64,000 nucleotides of DNA from Bactericera cockerelli (GCA_024516035.1 CM044964.1:18915084-18979083), one strand, 5' to 3'. Shown: positions 32,179 through 44,235, numbered from the stretch's first letter. Notes: generated by a model from the sequence alone, not told the origin. Numbers and translations: made by a program.

Positions 32179-35100
32179 TACCCATTTGGTTCCAGAGATA
32201 TTGCATACTTTCTCTGATGTACCGCAAAAACTAAAGTCCTCGTAAATGGGTAACCACGTGGGAACAAACGATGAAAATTATATGGAAGCTAAGTACTAAT
32301 CAAGGTAATCGAATGGCTAAGTTTCGTCGTTTGTACCCATTTGGTTCCAGAGTTATTGCATATTTTCTCTGCTGTACCGCAAAAATTAAAGTCCTCGTAA
32401 ATGGGTAACCACGTGGGTACAAACGATGAAAATTATATGGAAGGTGAGTACTAATCAAGGTAATCGATTGGCTAAATTTCGTCGTTTGTACCCATTTGGT
32501 TCCAGAGATATTGCATACTTTCTCTGATGTACCGCAAAAACTAAAGTCCTCGTAAATGGGTAACCACGTGGGTACAAACGATGAAAATTATATGGAAGGA
32601 AAGTACTAATACATTCAATCGATTAGCTAATCGAGAAATTATCCACTGCAGCACTGGCTTGTTCAATCTACTCAAATTATTTTATAAGAAAAACAAAATC
32701 GAGTACATGTCTTTGAACGCACCCCTCTTCAAATAACGATGCTCCTTTTCAAGGAATTTGTGTAGGTGCATTCAAAACGCACAATGCTTTCTTGCGTTTT
32801 TCTCATCTATTTTCCTCAATATCTCGAGAACGGTAGGAGTACAAACAATGAAAATTATATGGAAGGTAAGTACTAATCAAGGTAATCGATTGGCTAAATT
32901 TCGTCGTTTGTACCCATTTGGTTCCAGAGATATTGTATATTTTCTCTGATGTACCGCAAAAACTAAAGTCCTCGTAAATAGGTAACCACATGAGTACAAA
33001 CGATGAAAATTTTATGGAAGGTAATTCTTAATCAAGATATTCGATTGGCCAAATTTCGTTGTTTGTACCCATTTAGTTCCAGAGATATTGCGGGTTTACT
33101 TTTAAAAACCGCATCAACTAGAGTCTTCATTAATAGGTAACCGTGAGGGTACAAACGATGAAATTTATATGGAAGATGTGTTTTAATATATTCAATCGAT
33201 TGGCCAAATTTCGTCGTTTGTACCCATTTTATTCCAGAGATATTGCGGGTTTACTTTTAAAAACCGCATCAACTAGAGTCTTCATCAATAGATAACGTGA
33301 GGGTACAAACGATGAAATTTATATGGAAGGTAATTCTTAATCAAGGTATTCGATTGGCCAAATTTCGTTGTTTGTACCCGTTTAGTTCCAGAGATATTGC
33401 GGGTTTACTTTTAAAACCGCATCAACTAGAGTCTTCATTAATAGGTAACCGTGAGGGTACAAACGATGAAATTTATATGGAAGATGTGTATTGATATATT
33501 CAATCGACTGGGCAAATTTCGTTGTTTGTACCCTTTTAGTTCCAGAGATATTGCGGGTTTACTTTTAAAAACCGCATCAACTAGAGTCTTCATTCATAGG
33601 TAACCGTGAGGGTACAAACGATGAAATTTATATGGAAGATGTGTATTAATATATTAAAACGATTGGCCAAATTTCGTCGTTTGTACCCATTTAGTTCCAG
33701 AGATATTTGATTTTCCCCAAGCACTAAAGTCCTCATAAATGGGTAACCGCGAGGGTACACACGATAAAAAATATATGGAAGATAAGTATTTATATACTCA
33801 ATCTATTAAAAGTATTACATAAGGAAAACAAAATCGAATACTTGGCTTTGAACGCACCCCTCATGACATAGCGATGTTCCTTTATGAGAAATTGTCGCAG
33901 GTGCTTTCAGAACGCACAATGCTTACTTGCGTTTTTTCACATCTATTATTCTCAATATCTCGAGAACGGTTGGTCACAGACAAAAAATATAAATGGTACA
34001 AAGGAGTAGAAACCGAGTACAAACTTATGAGACATAAACCGTTCATATTAGTTTTAGGGGCGAGCCAACTTCACGTGAAGCTGGCTCGCCCATCTAGCAA
34101 CCTGAATATCTCGAGAACGGTTGGTCACAGACAAAAAAATATAAACGGTACAAAGGAGTACAAACCGAGTACAATCGAATCGAAGAAAAAAATTAGTGAC
34201 CTTGAAAATTTGCCAATTTTGTTTTTGCAATATCTCGATAACGGTAGGTCGTAGAGAAAAAAGAAAGTTGGTACAAAGGAGTACAAACCGAGTACAAACT
34301 TATGAGACATAAACCGTTCATATCGGTTTTAGGGGCGAGCCAACTTCACGTGAAGCTGGCACGCCCATCTAGAAACCTGAATATCTCGAGAACGGTTGGT
34401 CACAGACAAAAAATATAAACGGTACAAAGGAGTACAAACCGAGTACAATCGAATCGAAGAAAAAAATGAGTGACCTTGAAAATTTGCCAATTTTGTTTTT
34501 GCAATATCTCGATAACGGTAGGTCGTAGAGAAAAAAGAAAGTTGGTACAAAGGAGTACAAACCGAGTACAAACTTATGAGACATAAACCGTTCATATCGG
34601 TTTTAGGGGCGAGCCAACTTCACGTGAAGCTGGCTCGCCCATCTAGAAACCTGAATATCTCGAGAACGGTTGGTCACAGACAAAAAAATAAACGGTACAA
34701 AGGAGTACAAACCGAGTACAATCGAATCAAAGAAAAAAATGAGTGACCTTGAAAATTTGCCAGTTTTGTTTTTGCAATATCTCGATAACGGTAGGTCATA
34801 GAGAAAAAAGAAAGTTGGTACAAAGGAGTACAAACCGAGTACAAACTTATGAGACAGAAACCGTTCATATCGGTTTTAGGGGCGAGCCAACTTCACGTGA
34901 AGCTGGCTCGCCCATCTAGCAACTTGAATATCTCGAGAACGGTTGGTCACAGACAAAAAATATAAACGGTACAAAGGAGTACAAACCGAGTACAATCGAA
35001 TCGAAGAAAAAAATGAGTGACCTTGAAAATTTGCCAGTTTTATTTTTGCAATATCTCGAGAACGGTAGGTCGTAGAGAAAAAAGAAAGTTGGTACAAAGG

Positions 35101-35327
35101 AGTACAAACCGAGTACAAACTTATGAGATATAAACCGTTCATATCGGTTTTAGGGGCGAGCCAACTTCACGTGAAGCTGGCTCGCCCATTTTGCAACCCT
35201 TATAACTCGTAAACGGTAGGGGTACAAGCGAAATAATTTTTGGTACAAAGGAGTACAAAGTGAGTACAAACTTTTGACTTATAAAGTTTTCATATAGGTT
35301 TTAGGGGCGAGCCAACTTCACGGAGCT

Positions 35328-35770
35328 CTCATCAGATCTCATCTCTAGCTATACATACAAGGTGTTCCTATTAATATAGTTCTCATCTCATCTCTAGCTA
35401 TACATACAGGGTGTTCCTATTAATATAGCCCTCATCTCATCTCTAGCTATACATACAGAGTGTTCCTATTAATATAGCCCTCATCTAATCTCTAATAGCT
35501 ATACATACAGGGTGTTCCTATTAATACAGCTCTCATCTCATCTCCAGCTATACATACAGGGTGTTCCTATTAATATAGTCCTCATCTCATCTCCAGCTAT
35601 ACATACAGGGTGTTCCTATTAATACAGCTCTCATGTCATCTCTAGCTATACATACAGGGTGTTCCTATTAGTATAGCCCTCATCTCATCTCCAGCTATAC
35701 AAGTATACATACAGGGTGTTCCTATTAATACAGCTCGCCACTCGTTTCCAATTATACATACAGGGTACCA
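35328..35770. repeat. 49-bp minisatellite, right part (~9 units)
   Basis: Same unit as 27655-27906, continuing after the target duplication. The last units are diverged (ATACAAGTATACATACAGGG, CACTCGTTTCCAATTATAC). Confidence 0.95.
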
Positions 35771-35797
35771 TAGCTTTATTTTTCCTGATGCCGATGC

Positions 35798-35995
35798 TCA
35801 TTTAGTGCCTGCCTCGCGCTTGCCGAGTAGGTCAAACTTCACTTGTAGACTTTTAAGGTTAATACTATAGATTTTGAAGCTGGCAAAAAAATCGACACCT
35901 AGTAAAGGTAAATATCCTATAATATAAAGAAAATTAGAAAACAAGACTTGTGTTCCCAACATGATTGTTCCAGATGTATTATAACCAGTATACAA
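35798..35995 (-). pseudogene. Possible retroelement protease/linker relic in A block
   Basis: This 65-residue minus-strand frame contains the pattern PLLGVDFFASFKI with flanking beta-strand-like segments. It resembles the C-terminal part of Ty3-type retrotransposon proteases (LG-x-DF-hydrophobic). The other A and B blocks keep diverged versions with stops. No active-site DTG/DSG motif is visible, so this is only a suggestion about the origin of the array. Confidence 0.25.
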
Positions 35996-36510
35996 ACATT
36001 GTGTTAAAATAATGTTGGTAAATTAAACAGAATCAGTTGTTTCCACAATTCTGGTAGCATAATGGCAGTTGAGGATCCTTTCAGTCTTGCATTCTAACAA
36101 TTTCTCAATATAGCTACTCCAGTATGACACATAACTTTTTTGACGTCCTTTGTAAGATTTTCATTTCAGATATTCCATTACCATGTTCGTGTATATTATT
36201 GCATTTCTCTTCATCTGATTACTTCCATATTATTTTCTAGGCATTGTAGGTAGGTATCAAGAAGACAAGAATAACCTCATGTATTTGTTAAGTTCATCTT
36301 TTTCTAGTTTTTCCACCACTTTGTCCTGTTGCATTGTCTTTGTTCAATTCATTTCAATATTGAAATTTTGCACTTTATTTAAGTATTTCGTTACAATGGG
36401 AGAGTTGAAAATGTTAAAATTGCATAACTTTGATCTCGTACTGGAATTTTACTATTTTTCCTGATCACGATAAATTTAGATATAAACGAAACACTTAAAA
36501 ACAAAAAAAC

Positions 36511-36768
36511 AAATTTCGACATCTACTCACTTTTTTGTACAATTGAAGTACATTTGGGTGATAAGTTTTGGGGGTTTGGTGGTTTTGGGTGGGGGTGGCG
36601 GTGGGTTTTGGAATGCCCTGACGGCCTGGAAAAATGGTTTTAAACACATTGTTATTATTGGTAATAGAAAATCAGGAGCAAATTTAATTCACTTTATAAT
36701 AGTGATGAAATTCGGAAAAATCATTGGCCTCAAAAATAAAATAAAAAATGTTCCCTGTACCTGGCCTT

Positions 36769-36775
<7 letters not shown>
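36511..36775 (+). repeat. G-rich core, reference copy (9 copies in the array)
   Basis: Begins AAATTTCGACATCTACTCAC, continues TTTTTTGTACAATTG, then a G-rich stretch (near 36568-36608), then AATGCCCTGACGGCCTGG and AAAATCAGGAGCAAATTTAA, and usually ends in an A-rich run. The G-rich stretch has several runs of 3-5 G within about 35 bp and is kept in all nine copies. Confidence 0.9.
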
Positions 36776-36800
<25 letters not shown>

Positions 36801-36935
36801 TCTCTCTTCACAATTTTAGGTTTCAGACTTCCTTACTGACAAGGTGGGTGACCCGCCGACCCGGGTTCGAAACTTTATCGTGCATAAACATAACTATGAA
36901 GGACCTTGATAAGATGATAAGTAAACCAAATTTGA

Positions 36936-37118
36936 GCCAGCGCGCATGCGTTGAAAGAAGACAGTGTCGATTTCACGTTGAATACACGAGTTCTCATTCG
37001 GACACTGACGTTAAGCAACTTCAAGCAAGGCTAGGAGTTGGATGGGATACCATTAAAATTCGATAATGCGTGATGCCGCCTTTTTCTGACTGAGGCTGGG
37101 TGAGGTTAACAAGTTTTC
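36936..37118 (+). mobile_element. 5S-SINE in array unit 1 (3' truncated)
   Basis: GTGTCGATTTCACGTTGAAT, GACGTTAAGCAACTTC and GGAGTTGGATGGGATACC are 5S-like; GAGGCTGGGTGAGGTTAAC begins the tail. The canonical end is missing. Array homologues lie at 41133, 43668 and 47231, so it inserted before amplification. Confidence 0.8.
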
Positions 37119-38223
37119 AATAGGAGATCCCTGAAATATTGCCACCATTTCTTCTGAATCATGATGACCCCAGCTATGTACCTATGCCTGGGGGAGTGAG
37201 CCCGAAACTCCGAGTACCTACTTTTGTTAATTTTATATCAGATGATTTCGATTTTATATTGGCTGCTGGATCGTTAAAGCTGGGAAAAAATGGAAACCTA
37301 TAGCTAGTAAGAAAATAACGCAATATTTGTCTTTTCAACATGATAATTTTGGCTGTGATATTGTGTATTGTAGGTAAATTTTCAGACAGACTCATTGCTG
37401 GACATGCTGTTGTTTCAACAAGTTTGATATACAGTTGCATAAGTATCTGATGAATGTGATGATCTTTCCAATCTTGCAGGCCACGAGATGTTCATTGGTA
37501 TCATTATCATTCGTTTACAGATTACATTTTCAACTTCAATTATTGGTTTACCTTGAGTTTCGTTCTCAGCCATTCCATTGCCATTTTTCGTATGAAGAGG
37601 GAGCTCTTTAGAATTATCTGATTTTTTGTGCGGTCATGCCTTTTCTATTTTTCCACCATTTTGTTCTGTTGCATTTTCTTTGATCAATTCATTTCAAATT
37701 TGCAATTTTGCATTCTATTCAGGTACATTATCGTTAAAATGAGATAGTTAAATTTGTAAAACTTTGATAATTTTAGTACTGGAATTTTACTATTTTTCAT
37801 GATCACGATAAATTTTGATAAACGAAACACTTAATAACTAAAAAACGAATTTCGACATCTTCTCACTTTTTTGTACAATTGTAGTACATTTGGGTAATAA
37901 GTTTTGGGGGTTTGGTGGTTTTGGGTGGGGGTGGCGGTGGGATTTGGAATGCCCTGACGGCCTGGAAAAATGGTTTTAAACACATTGTTATTATTGGTAA
38001 TATTAGAAAATCAGGAGCAAATTTAATTCACTTTTAATAATGATGAAAGAATGGTAAAACACTGGCCTCAAAAAAAAAAGAAAAAAAAAGTTTTTCTCCT
38101 TGCACCAATCTGGCTCTTTTTTGAAAGGGATTTAATTTTTCTTCATACTTGTATTCACAATTTAAAAAGAAAAAACGGTATTGTACCATAAAAAAAAACA
38201 AATTTAAAGAAAATCGGTTAAGC

Positions 38224-38398
38224 GGTTTTGGAGATACAAGTAAAAAAATGTTCTTATTTGTGTTAATCTCTTTCGTAATGTCACAACTAGTCAAACTCGC
38301 TTTACTATATCTACGCTGAAACCGGGACTTGAACCACCGACCTCCAGGTTACAACTTCACCGCCTTATCGATCAAGCTATACTGAGATTGGTTTTGAA
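38224..38398 (-). mobile_element. tRNA-SINE type 1 in the array (unit 1)
   Basis: Minus strand, about 38241-38389. GGTTTTGGAGATACAAG stands before it. The matching right-hand copy (GGTTTTGAAGATACAAG) is split by the hAT element, being resumed after 39194. Homologues are at 42396-42540 and 45319-45465. Confidence 0.85.
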
Positions 38399-39202
38399 CA
38401 GGCATGTCAAACTGGCGGGCCGCATGTGGCCCGCCTGGTCAATTTGTACGGCCCGCTGCGAGTTTTGCCAAATATATTGACAATTTGGAAATTCTGAAAG
38501 CGGAGTTCGATTCCCGCTTCCAAGATTTCAAAATACACCATGATGATTTTGCGCTATTTTCAAGTCCATACTCTTTTGAGGTGGAGAAAGCTCCAGGCTG
38601 TCTGCAATTGGAATTGATTGATTTCCAAAATGATTCAAGTTTGAAAGAAAAGTTTCATGAAGTAAGGGTCCCAAAAATTTATGAATACTTATCAGACGAG
38701 AAGTACAAAGAGCTTAAGAGTTTTCTAGCTCAAATCTTGTGTTACTTTGGTAGTTCATATATATGTGAACAGCTGTTTTCTAAAATGAAACTGACTAAAA
38801 CCGAGCAGAGGACAAGAATAACAAACAAAAACTTGTCAAACGCTCTCAAAGTTAGTGTAAAAAGCTCTTTTGTACCTAACATTAAGTACCTCTTTGCAAA
38901 AAAGCGTTGCCAAGCATCTGACCAAAAATAAGCTGGTTCATAAGGATTTCTTATTGGTTTTTTTTTTTAATAATTATAGGTACTTTTTGTGTAGGTATTT
39001 TGTGTATTATTTCAAACCAATAAAACTTCTATTTTTAAAACAAATTAAAAACCCTGAATTTTTTTTTTTTTTTTTTTCAATTTACGTCAGGATCTTTTTT
39101 TTACGAGAGGGGGAGGGGTTGAGTACCTGTGGCCCGCCAATGATCAGCACAACTGAAAAATGGCCCTTCATACATTTTGAGTTTGACATGCCTGGTTTTG
39201 AA
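38391..39202 (+). mobile_element. hAT deletion derivative, copy 1, with 8-bp target duplication
   Basis: The element spans 38399-39194 (796 bp). Both ends carry the 15-bp inverted repeat CAGGCATGTCAAACT, flanked by GTTTTGAA (38391-38398, 39195-39202). It keeps both termini with GGCCCGC-rich subterminal sequence and the 3' end of a transposase gene. It sits in the right-hand target duplication of the tRNA-SINE, so it is younger than that SINE. Confidence 0.93.
38404..38931 (+). CDS. Truncated hAT transposase, C-terminal fragment (copy 1)
   Basis: A 175-residue open frame. The ATG lies within the terminal inverted repeat (base 6 of the element), and about 20 residues derive from terminal sequence. 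From residue 21 (FAKYIDNLEILKAEF) it reads as transposase. Residues 105-145 hold the hAT dimerisation-type motif: LCYFGSSYICEQLFSKM followed by R-x-R-x-T-x-x-L. It resembles the hAT group from which vertebrate GTF2IRD2 was domesticated (recalled, not searched). The BED zinc finger and catalytic residues upstream are deleted, so it cannot transpose. The frame is uninterrupted and the protein, if made, could still dimerise. Poly(A) signals of AATAAA type lie downstream near 39020. Confidence 0.7.
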   Translation: MSNWRAACGPPGQFVRPAASFAKYIDNLEILKAEFDSRFQDFKIHHDDFALFSSPYSFEVEKAPGCLQLELIDFQNDSSLKEKFHEVRVPKIYEYLSDEKYKELKSFLAQILCYFGSSYICEQLFSKMKLTKTEQRTRITNKNLSNALKVSVKSSFVPNIKYLFAKKRCQASDQK

Positions 39203-39896
39203 GATACAAGTGATTTAGTATAAGATCTCAAAATTGCCACGTGTATACAATGTGAATCAATCATGAGGAAGTATTGAGTCCATAATTAGCAGTGTACTTT
39301 TTTATTTTACCTGATGACGATGTCATTTAGTGCAAACCTTGCAACTCCACTAACTTGTAAACTTTATATTAGGCTAGATTTTCAAGCTAGCAAAAAATCG
39401 ATATCTAGTAAAGGTAAACATCTAGGTACCTATAAAGAAAAATTGAAAACAATATTTCGTGTTCCCAACATGGTTGTTTTAGATGTATTATAACCAAACC
39501 AGTATACATAATATTGTCAATAAACTCGTAATGTTGGTAAATTTGACGACAGAATCAATTTTTTCCACAATTCCGGTAACATAAATGCAGTTGAGGATAA
39601 AAGTTTTTCTGTCCGATATGGGGTTTGAGCCATTCCATTACCATTTTCATGAATATTGTTGCATTTCTCCTCATCTGATTAGTTCCATATTTTGTAGGCA
39701 TTGTGATTGTAGGTATCAAGAAGACAAGAATATCCTCATGTAGGTATTTGTTCACCAATTTTTTTTTTTCAATTCATTTCAAATTTGCAATTTTGTATTC
39801 TATTTAGGTACTTCGTTACAATGGGAGAGTTGAAAATGTTAAAATTGTATAACTTTGATCTTGGTACTGGAATTTTACTATTTTTCCAAAAACTAA

Positions 39897-40112
39897 AAAA
39901 ACAAATTTCGACATCTCCTCACTTTTTTGTACAATTGTAGTGCATTTGGGTAATAAGTTTTGGGGGTTTGGTGGTTTTGGGTGGGGGCGGCGGTGGGATT
40001 TGGAATGCCCTGACGGACTGGAAAAATGATTTTAAACACATTGTTATTATTGGTAATAGAAAATCAGGAGCAAATTTAGTTCGCTGTATAATAGTGATCC
40101 AATAAGGGTAAA
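39897..40112 (+). repeat. G-rich core, third copy
   Basis: Same core with CCTGACGGACTGG variant, ending in an A-run near 40125. Confidence 0.85.
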
Positions 40113-40712
40113 AGCACTGACTTCAAAAAAAAAAAAAAAACATGTATTTTTTTGATATAGATTGAATTTTTTTTTTTTTTTTCTCACACCATTTACTGTT
40201 TCTGACTTCTGGTCTGACGGGTGTCATATTTTTAAAAAGCGATTGATCCTGAATGCATAATATTGTATGCAATATGAAACTCTTTTGAACATTCTTTATC
40301 GACATTTCACATGAGCAATAAAAACATTTCCAAATGCGCTATTATTCCTCTGTGTCTAGCCTAAATCATGAAGTCATAATACCCCAGCTATGTATGCCCA
40401 GGAGAGTGGGCTCAAGACCCCGAGTAGTTTTGTTCATTTCATATTGGCAGGATTTAAAGCTAACGAAAAAAATGAAACTTAGCAAATAAGAAAATTTAGC
40501 AAATAAGAAAATAATACGAACGCAAATATTTGTTTTTTCAACATGATCATTCTTAGTTTTATATTGTAAATTATACATAGGTAGGTACATTTTCAGACAG
40601 TGATTCTTGGTGTTTTCACAAAATGCATTCACAGTTACAAGGTAGCTGATGAAGATGATCCTTCCAATCTTGAAGCCCATCACGAGTTTTTCATTGGTAC
40701 ACATTCTCACAC

Positions 40713-42045
40713 AAATTTCGACATCTACTCACTTTTTTGTACAATTGAAGTACATTTGGGTAATAAGTTTTGGGGGTTTGGTGGTTTTGGGAGGGGGTGG
40801 CGGTGGGATTTGGAATGCCCTGACGGCCTGGAAAAATGGTTTTAAACACATTGTTATTATTGGTAATAGAAAATCAGGAGCAAATTTAATTCACTTTATA
40901 ATAATGATGAAATTCGGAAAAATCATTGGCCTCAAAAATAAAATAAAAAATGTTCCCTGTACCTGGCCTTAAAAAAAAAAAAAAAAAAAAAATACAATCT
41001 CTCTTCACAATTTTAGGTTTCAGACTTCCTTACTGACAAGGTGGGTGACCCGCCGACCCGGGTTCGAAACTTTATCGTGCATAAACATAACTATGAAGGA
41101 CCTTGATAAGATGATAAGTAAACCAAATTTGAGCCAGCGCGCATGCGTTGAAAGAAGACAGTGTCGATTTCACGTTGAATACACGAGTTCTTATTCGGAC
41201 ACTGACGTTAAGCAACTTCAAGCAAGGCTAGGAGTTGGATGGGATACCATTAAAATTCGATAATGCGTGATGCCGCCTTTTTCTGACTGAGGCTGGGTGA
41301 GGTTAACAAGTTTTCAATAGGAGATCCCTGTAATATTGCCACCATTTCTTCTGAATCATGATGACCCCAGCTATGTACCTATGCCTGGGGGAGTGAGCCC
41401 GAAACTCCGAGTACCTACTTTTGTTAATTTTATATCAGATGATTTCGATTTTATATTGGCTGCTGGATCGTTAAAGCTGGGAAAAAATGGAAACCTATAG
41501 CTAGTAAGAAAATAACGCAATATTTGTCTTTTCAACATGATAATTTTGGCTGTGATATTGTGTATTGTAGGTAAATTTTCAGACAGACTCATTGCTGGAC
41601 ATGCTGTTGTTTCAACAAGTTTGATATACAGTTGCATAAGTATCTGATGAATATGATGATCTTTCCAATCTTGCAGGCCACGAGATGTTCATTGGTATCA
41701 TTATCATTCGTTTACAGATTACATTTTCAACTTCAATTATTGGTTTACCTTGAGTTTCGTTCTCAGCCATTCCATTGCCATTTTTCGTATGAAGAGGGAG
41801 CTCTTTAGAATTATCTGATTTTTTGTGCGGTCATGCCTTTTCTATTTTTCCACCATTTTGTTCTGTTGCATTTTCTTTGATCAATTCATTTCAAATTTGC
41901 AATTTTGCATTCTATTCAGGTACATTATCGTTAAAATGAGATAGTTAAAATTATAAAACTTTTATACTTATAACTGGAATTTTACTATTTTTCATGATCA
42001 CGATAAATTTTGATGAACGAAACACTTACAACTAAAAAACAAATT
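40713..42045 (+). repeat. Near-identical duplicate of 36511-37850
   Basis: Core, spacer with CGACCCGGGTTCGAAACTTT, 5S-SINE (41133-41317) and B block (41342-42038) repeat 36511-37850 with only a few differences (for example TCATTCGG versus TTATTCGG). A recent segmental duplication within the array. Confidence 0.9.
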
Positions 42046-42395
42046 TCGACATCTTCTCACTTTTTTGTACAATTGTAGTACATTTGGGTGATAAGTTTTG
42101 GTGGTTTTGGGTGGGGGTGGCGGTGGGATTTGGAATGCCCTGACGGCCTGGAAAAATGGTTTCAAACACATTGTTATTATTGGTAATATTAGAAAATCAG
42201 GAGCAAATTTAATTCACTTTTAATGATGAAAGAATGGTAAAGCACTGGCCTCGAAAAAAAAAGTTTTTCTCCTTGCACCAATCTGGCTCTTTTTTGAAAG
42301 GGATTAAATTTTCTTCATAATTGTATTCACAATTTAAAGAAAAAACGGTATTGTACCATAAAAAAAAACGATTTTAAAGAAAGTCGGTTAAGCGG

Positions 42396-42600
42396 AAAAA
42401 AAAGTTCTTATTTGTGTTAATCTCTTTCGTAATGTCACAAGTAGTCAAACTCGCTTTACTATATCCACGCTGAAACCAGGACTTGAACCACCGACCTCCA
42501 GGTTACAAGTTCACCGCCTTATCGATCAAGCTACTAAGGGTTAGTTTTGGAGTGACAAGTGATTTAGTATAAAATCTCAAAATTACCAAGTGTATACAAT
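42396..42600 (-). mobile_element. tRNA-SINE type 1 with empty hAT site (array unit 2)
   Basis: Paralogue of 38241-38389, but its right flank runs uninterrupted (TTAGTTTTGGAGTGACAAGT then GATTTAGTATAA). This is the pre-insertion state of the hAT site. Confidence 0.85.
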
Positions 42601-43667
42601 GTGAGCCAATTATGAGGAAGTATTGTGTCCATAATAAAATTAGCAGTATATTTTTTTTATTTTCCCTGATGACGATGTCATTTAGTGCAAACCTTGCAAC
42701 TCCCCACTTGTAAGCTTTATATTGGCTAGATTTTTAAGCTAGCAAAAAAATTGATATTATCTAGTAAAGGTAAGCATCTATCTACCTCTAAAGAAAAATT
42801 GAAAACAATATTTTGTGTTCCCAACATGGTTGTTTTAGATGTAATATAACCAAATCAGTATACATAATATTGTCAATATCATGTCGGTAAATTTGACGAC
42901 AGAATCAATTGTTTCCACAATTCCCGTAACATAATGGCAGTTGAGGATCCTTTCAGTCTTGCATTTTAAGTTTCTCATTTTACTCATGTGTGACACAATA
43001 TTTTTCTAATTTTATTCGTCCAATATGGGGTTTCAGCCATTCCATTACCATTTTCATTTATATTGTTTCATTTCTCCTTATCTGATTACTTCCATATTTT
43101 GTAGGATTGTAGGTGAAGAATATCCTCATGTATTTGATGAGTTCATCCTTTTCTAGTTTTTCCACCAATTTGTACTGTTGCATTTCCTTTGTACAACTCA
43201 TTCCAAACTTCATGATCACGATAAATTTTGATGAACGTAACACTTAAAACTAAAAAACAAATTTCGACATCTACTCACTTTTTTGTACAATTGTAGTACA
43301 TTTGGGTAATAAGTTTTGGGGGTTTGGTGGTTTTGGGTGGGGGCGGCGGTGGAATTTGGAATGCCCTGACGGCCTGGAAAAATGGTTTTAAACACATTGT
43401 TATTATTGGTAATATTAGAAAATCAGGAGCAAATTTAATTCACTTTATAATAATGATGAAATTCGGAAAAATCATTGGCCTCAAAAATAAAATAAAAAAT
43501 GTTCCCTGTATCTAGCCTATTTAAATAAAAAAAAATAAATATTCAACATGTCTCCTACGAATTTGAGGTTTCAGACTTTTATATGATAGTTGGGGTGAAC
43601 CAGGTACATAAATATACTATAAGGACCTGATGATGATAGTAAACCAAATTGTGAGCGTTGAAAATGC

Positions 43668-43812
43668 AGGTCGATGGCACGTTGAATAGACCGTTCTTAT
43701 TCGGACCACTGATGTTAGAACTTCAAGCAGGTTAGAGTTGTGAATGGGGACTTGAATTGATAGCGTGTGACCTTCTTCCGACCCACTGAGCTGGGTCAGG
43801 TTAACATTTTCA
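43668..43812 (+). mobile_element. 5S-SINE in array unit 2/3, degraded
   Basis: GGTCGATGGCACGTTGAATAG and CACTGATGTTAGAACTTC followed by GAGCTGGGTCAGGTTAAC. Many small deletions. Confidence 0.65.
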
Positions 43813-44055
43813 ATAGGTGATCTCTGAATTATTCCACATTATTACGCGGAACACGAGAACTTTCAGGTCTCTTTCTTAGATTAAATTACTAAATAAAACA
43901 ATTATCGGGAAAAATGTGAACGTGTTCTTATTAACTATGAAACATGTATGTCATTCAATGCCTGGTTATTTGACATGTTTCATCGACATGTCACGCCATG
44001 AGCAATAAAAAGCATCTCCTCCAGCACTATCCTACACCTCTGTCTAGCCGGAATC

Positions 44056-44235
44056 ATTATTATTATATTATGCTTCATTCGGTATGACAATGTAAAATAT
44101 ATACAGTAAAATACAATGAAATTATAAAGAAAAAATATATTAGATTGAAAAAAGAAACAAGAACAAAAAAGAGAATAAAGCTAATGTCACACCTAAAGGG
44201 CGGAGTTATTGCCTGTGGCAATCTGTTCCACCCGG
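44056..44235 (-). mobile_element. LINE 3' end, type 1 (minus strand)
   Basis: Reverse complement of the 2708-2888 type: ATTGCC(A)CAGGCAATAACTCC, CGCCCTTTAGG, AATAAAG-like signal and (ATAAT)n tail at 44056-44072. It inserted into a B-block flank of the array. Confidence 0.6.

Larger units (their letters stand above)
27907..35327. mobile_element. 7.4-kb foldback element with 9-bp target duplication
   Basis: The ends AGCTCCGTGAAGTTGGCTCG and its reverse complement are flanked on both sides by CTCATCAGA (27898-27906, 35328-35336). The arms are inverted over about 3 kb each (27907-30885 and 32180-35327) and are themselves tandem arrays. Terminal ~273-bp modules are bounded by a 34-bp palindrome (starts 28047, 28321, 28595 left; 34058, 34333, 34607, 34880, 35154 right). 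Then come a unique segment and ~155-bp units (about 9 left, 4 right). The centre holds two direct ~480-bp repeats. A 9-bp duplication fits Mutator-like or Foldback-type elements. No transposase was seen. Confidence 0.85.

Noticed and set aside
27655..35770. CRISPR-like array (regular 49-bp and 155-bp repeats)
   Set aside because: Repeats are contiguous without unique spacers, in a eukaryotic context.
36543..36770. Gly-rich frame repeated through the array (LGGGGGG...)
   Set aside because: The glycines come from the G-rich core; start and end vary between copies and no domain is visible.
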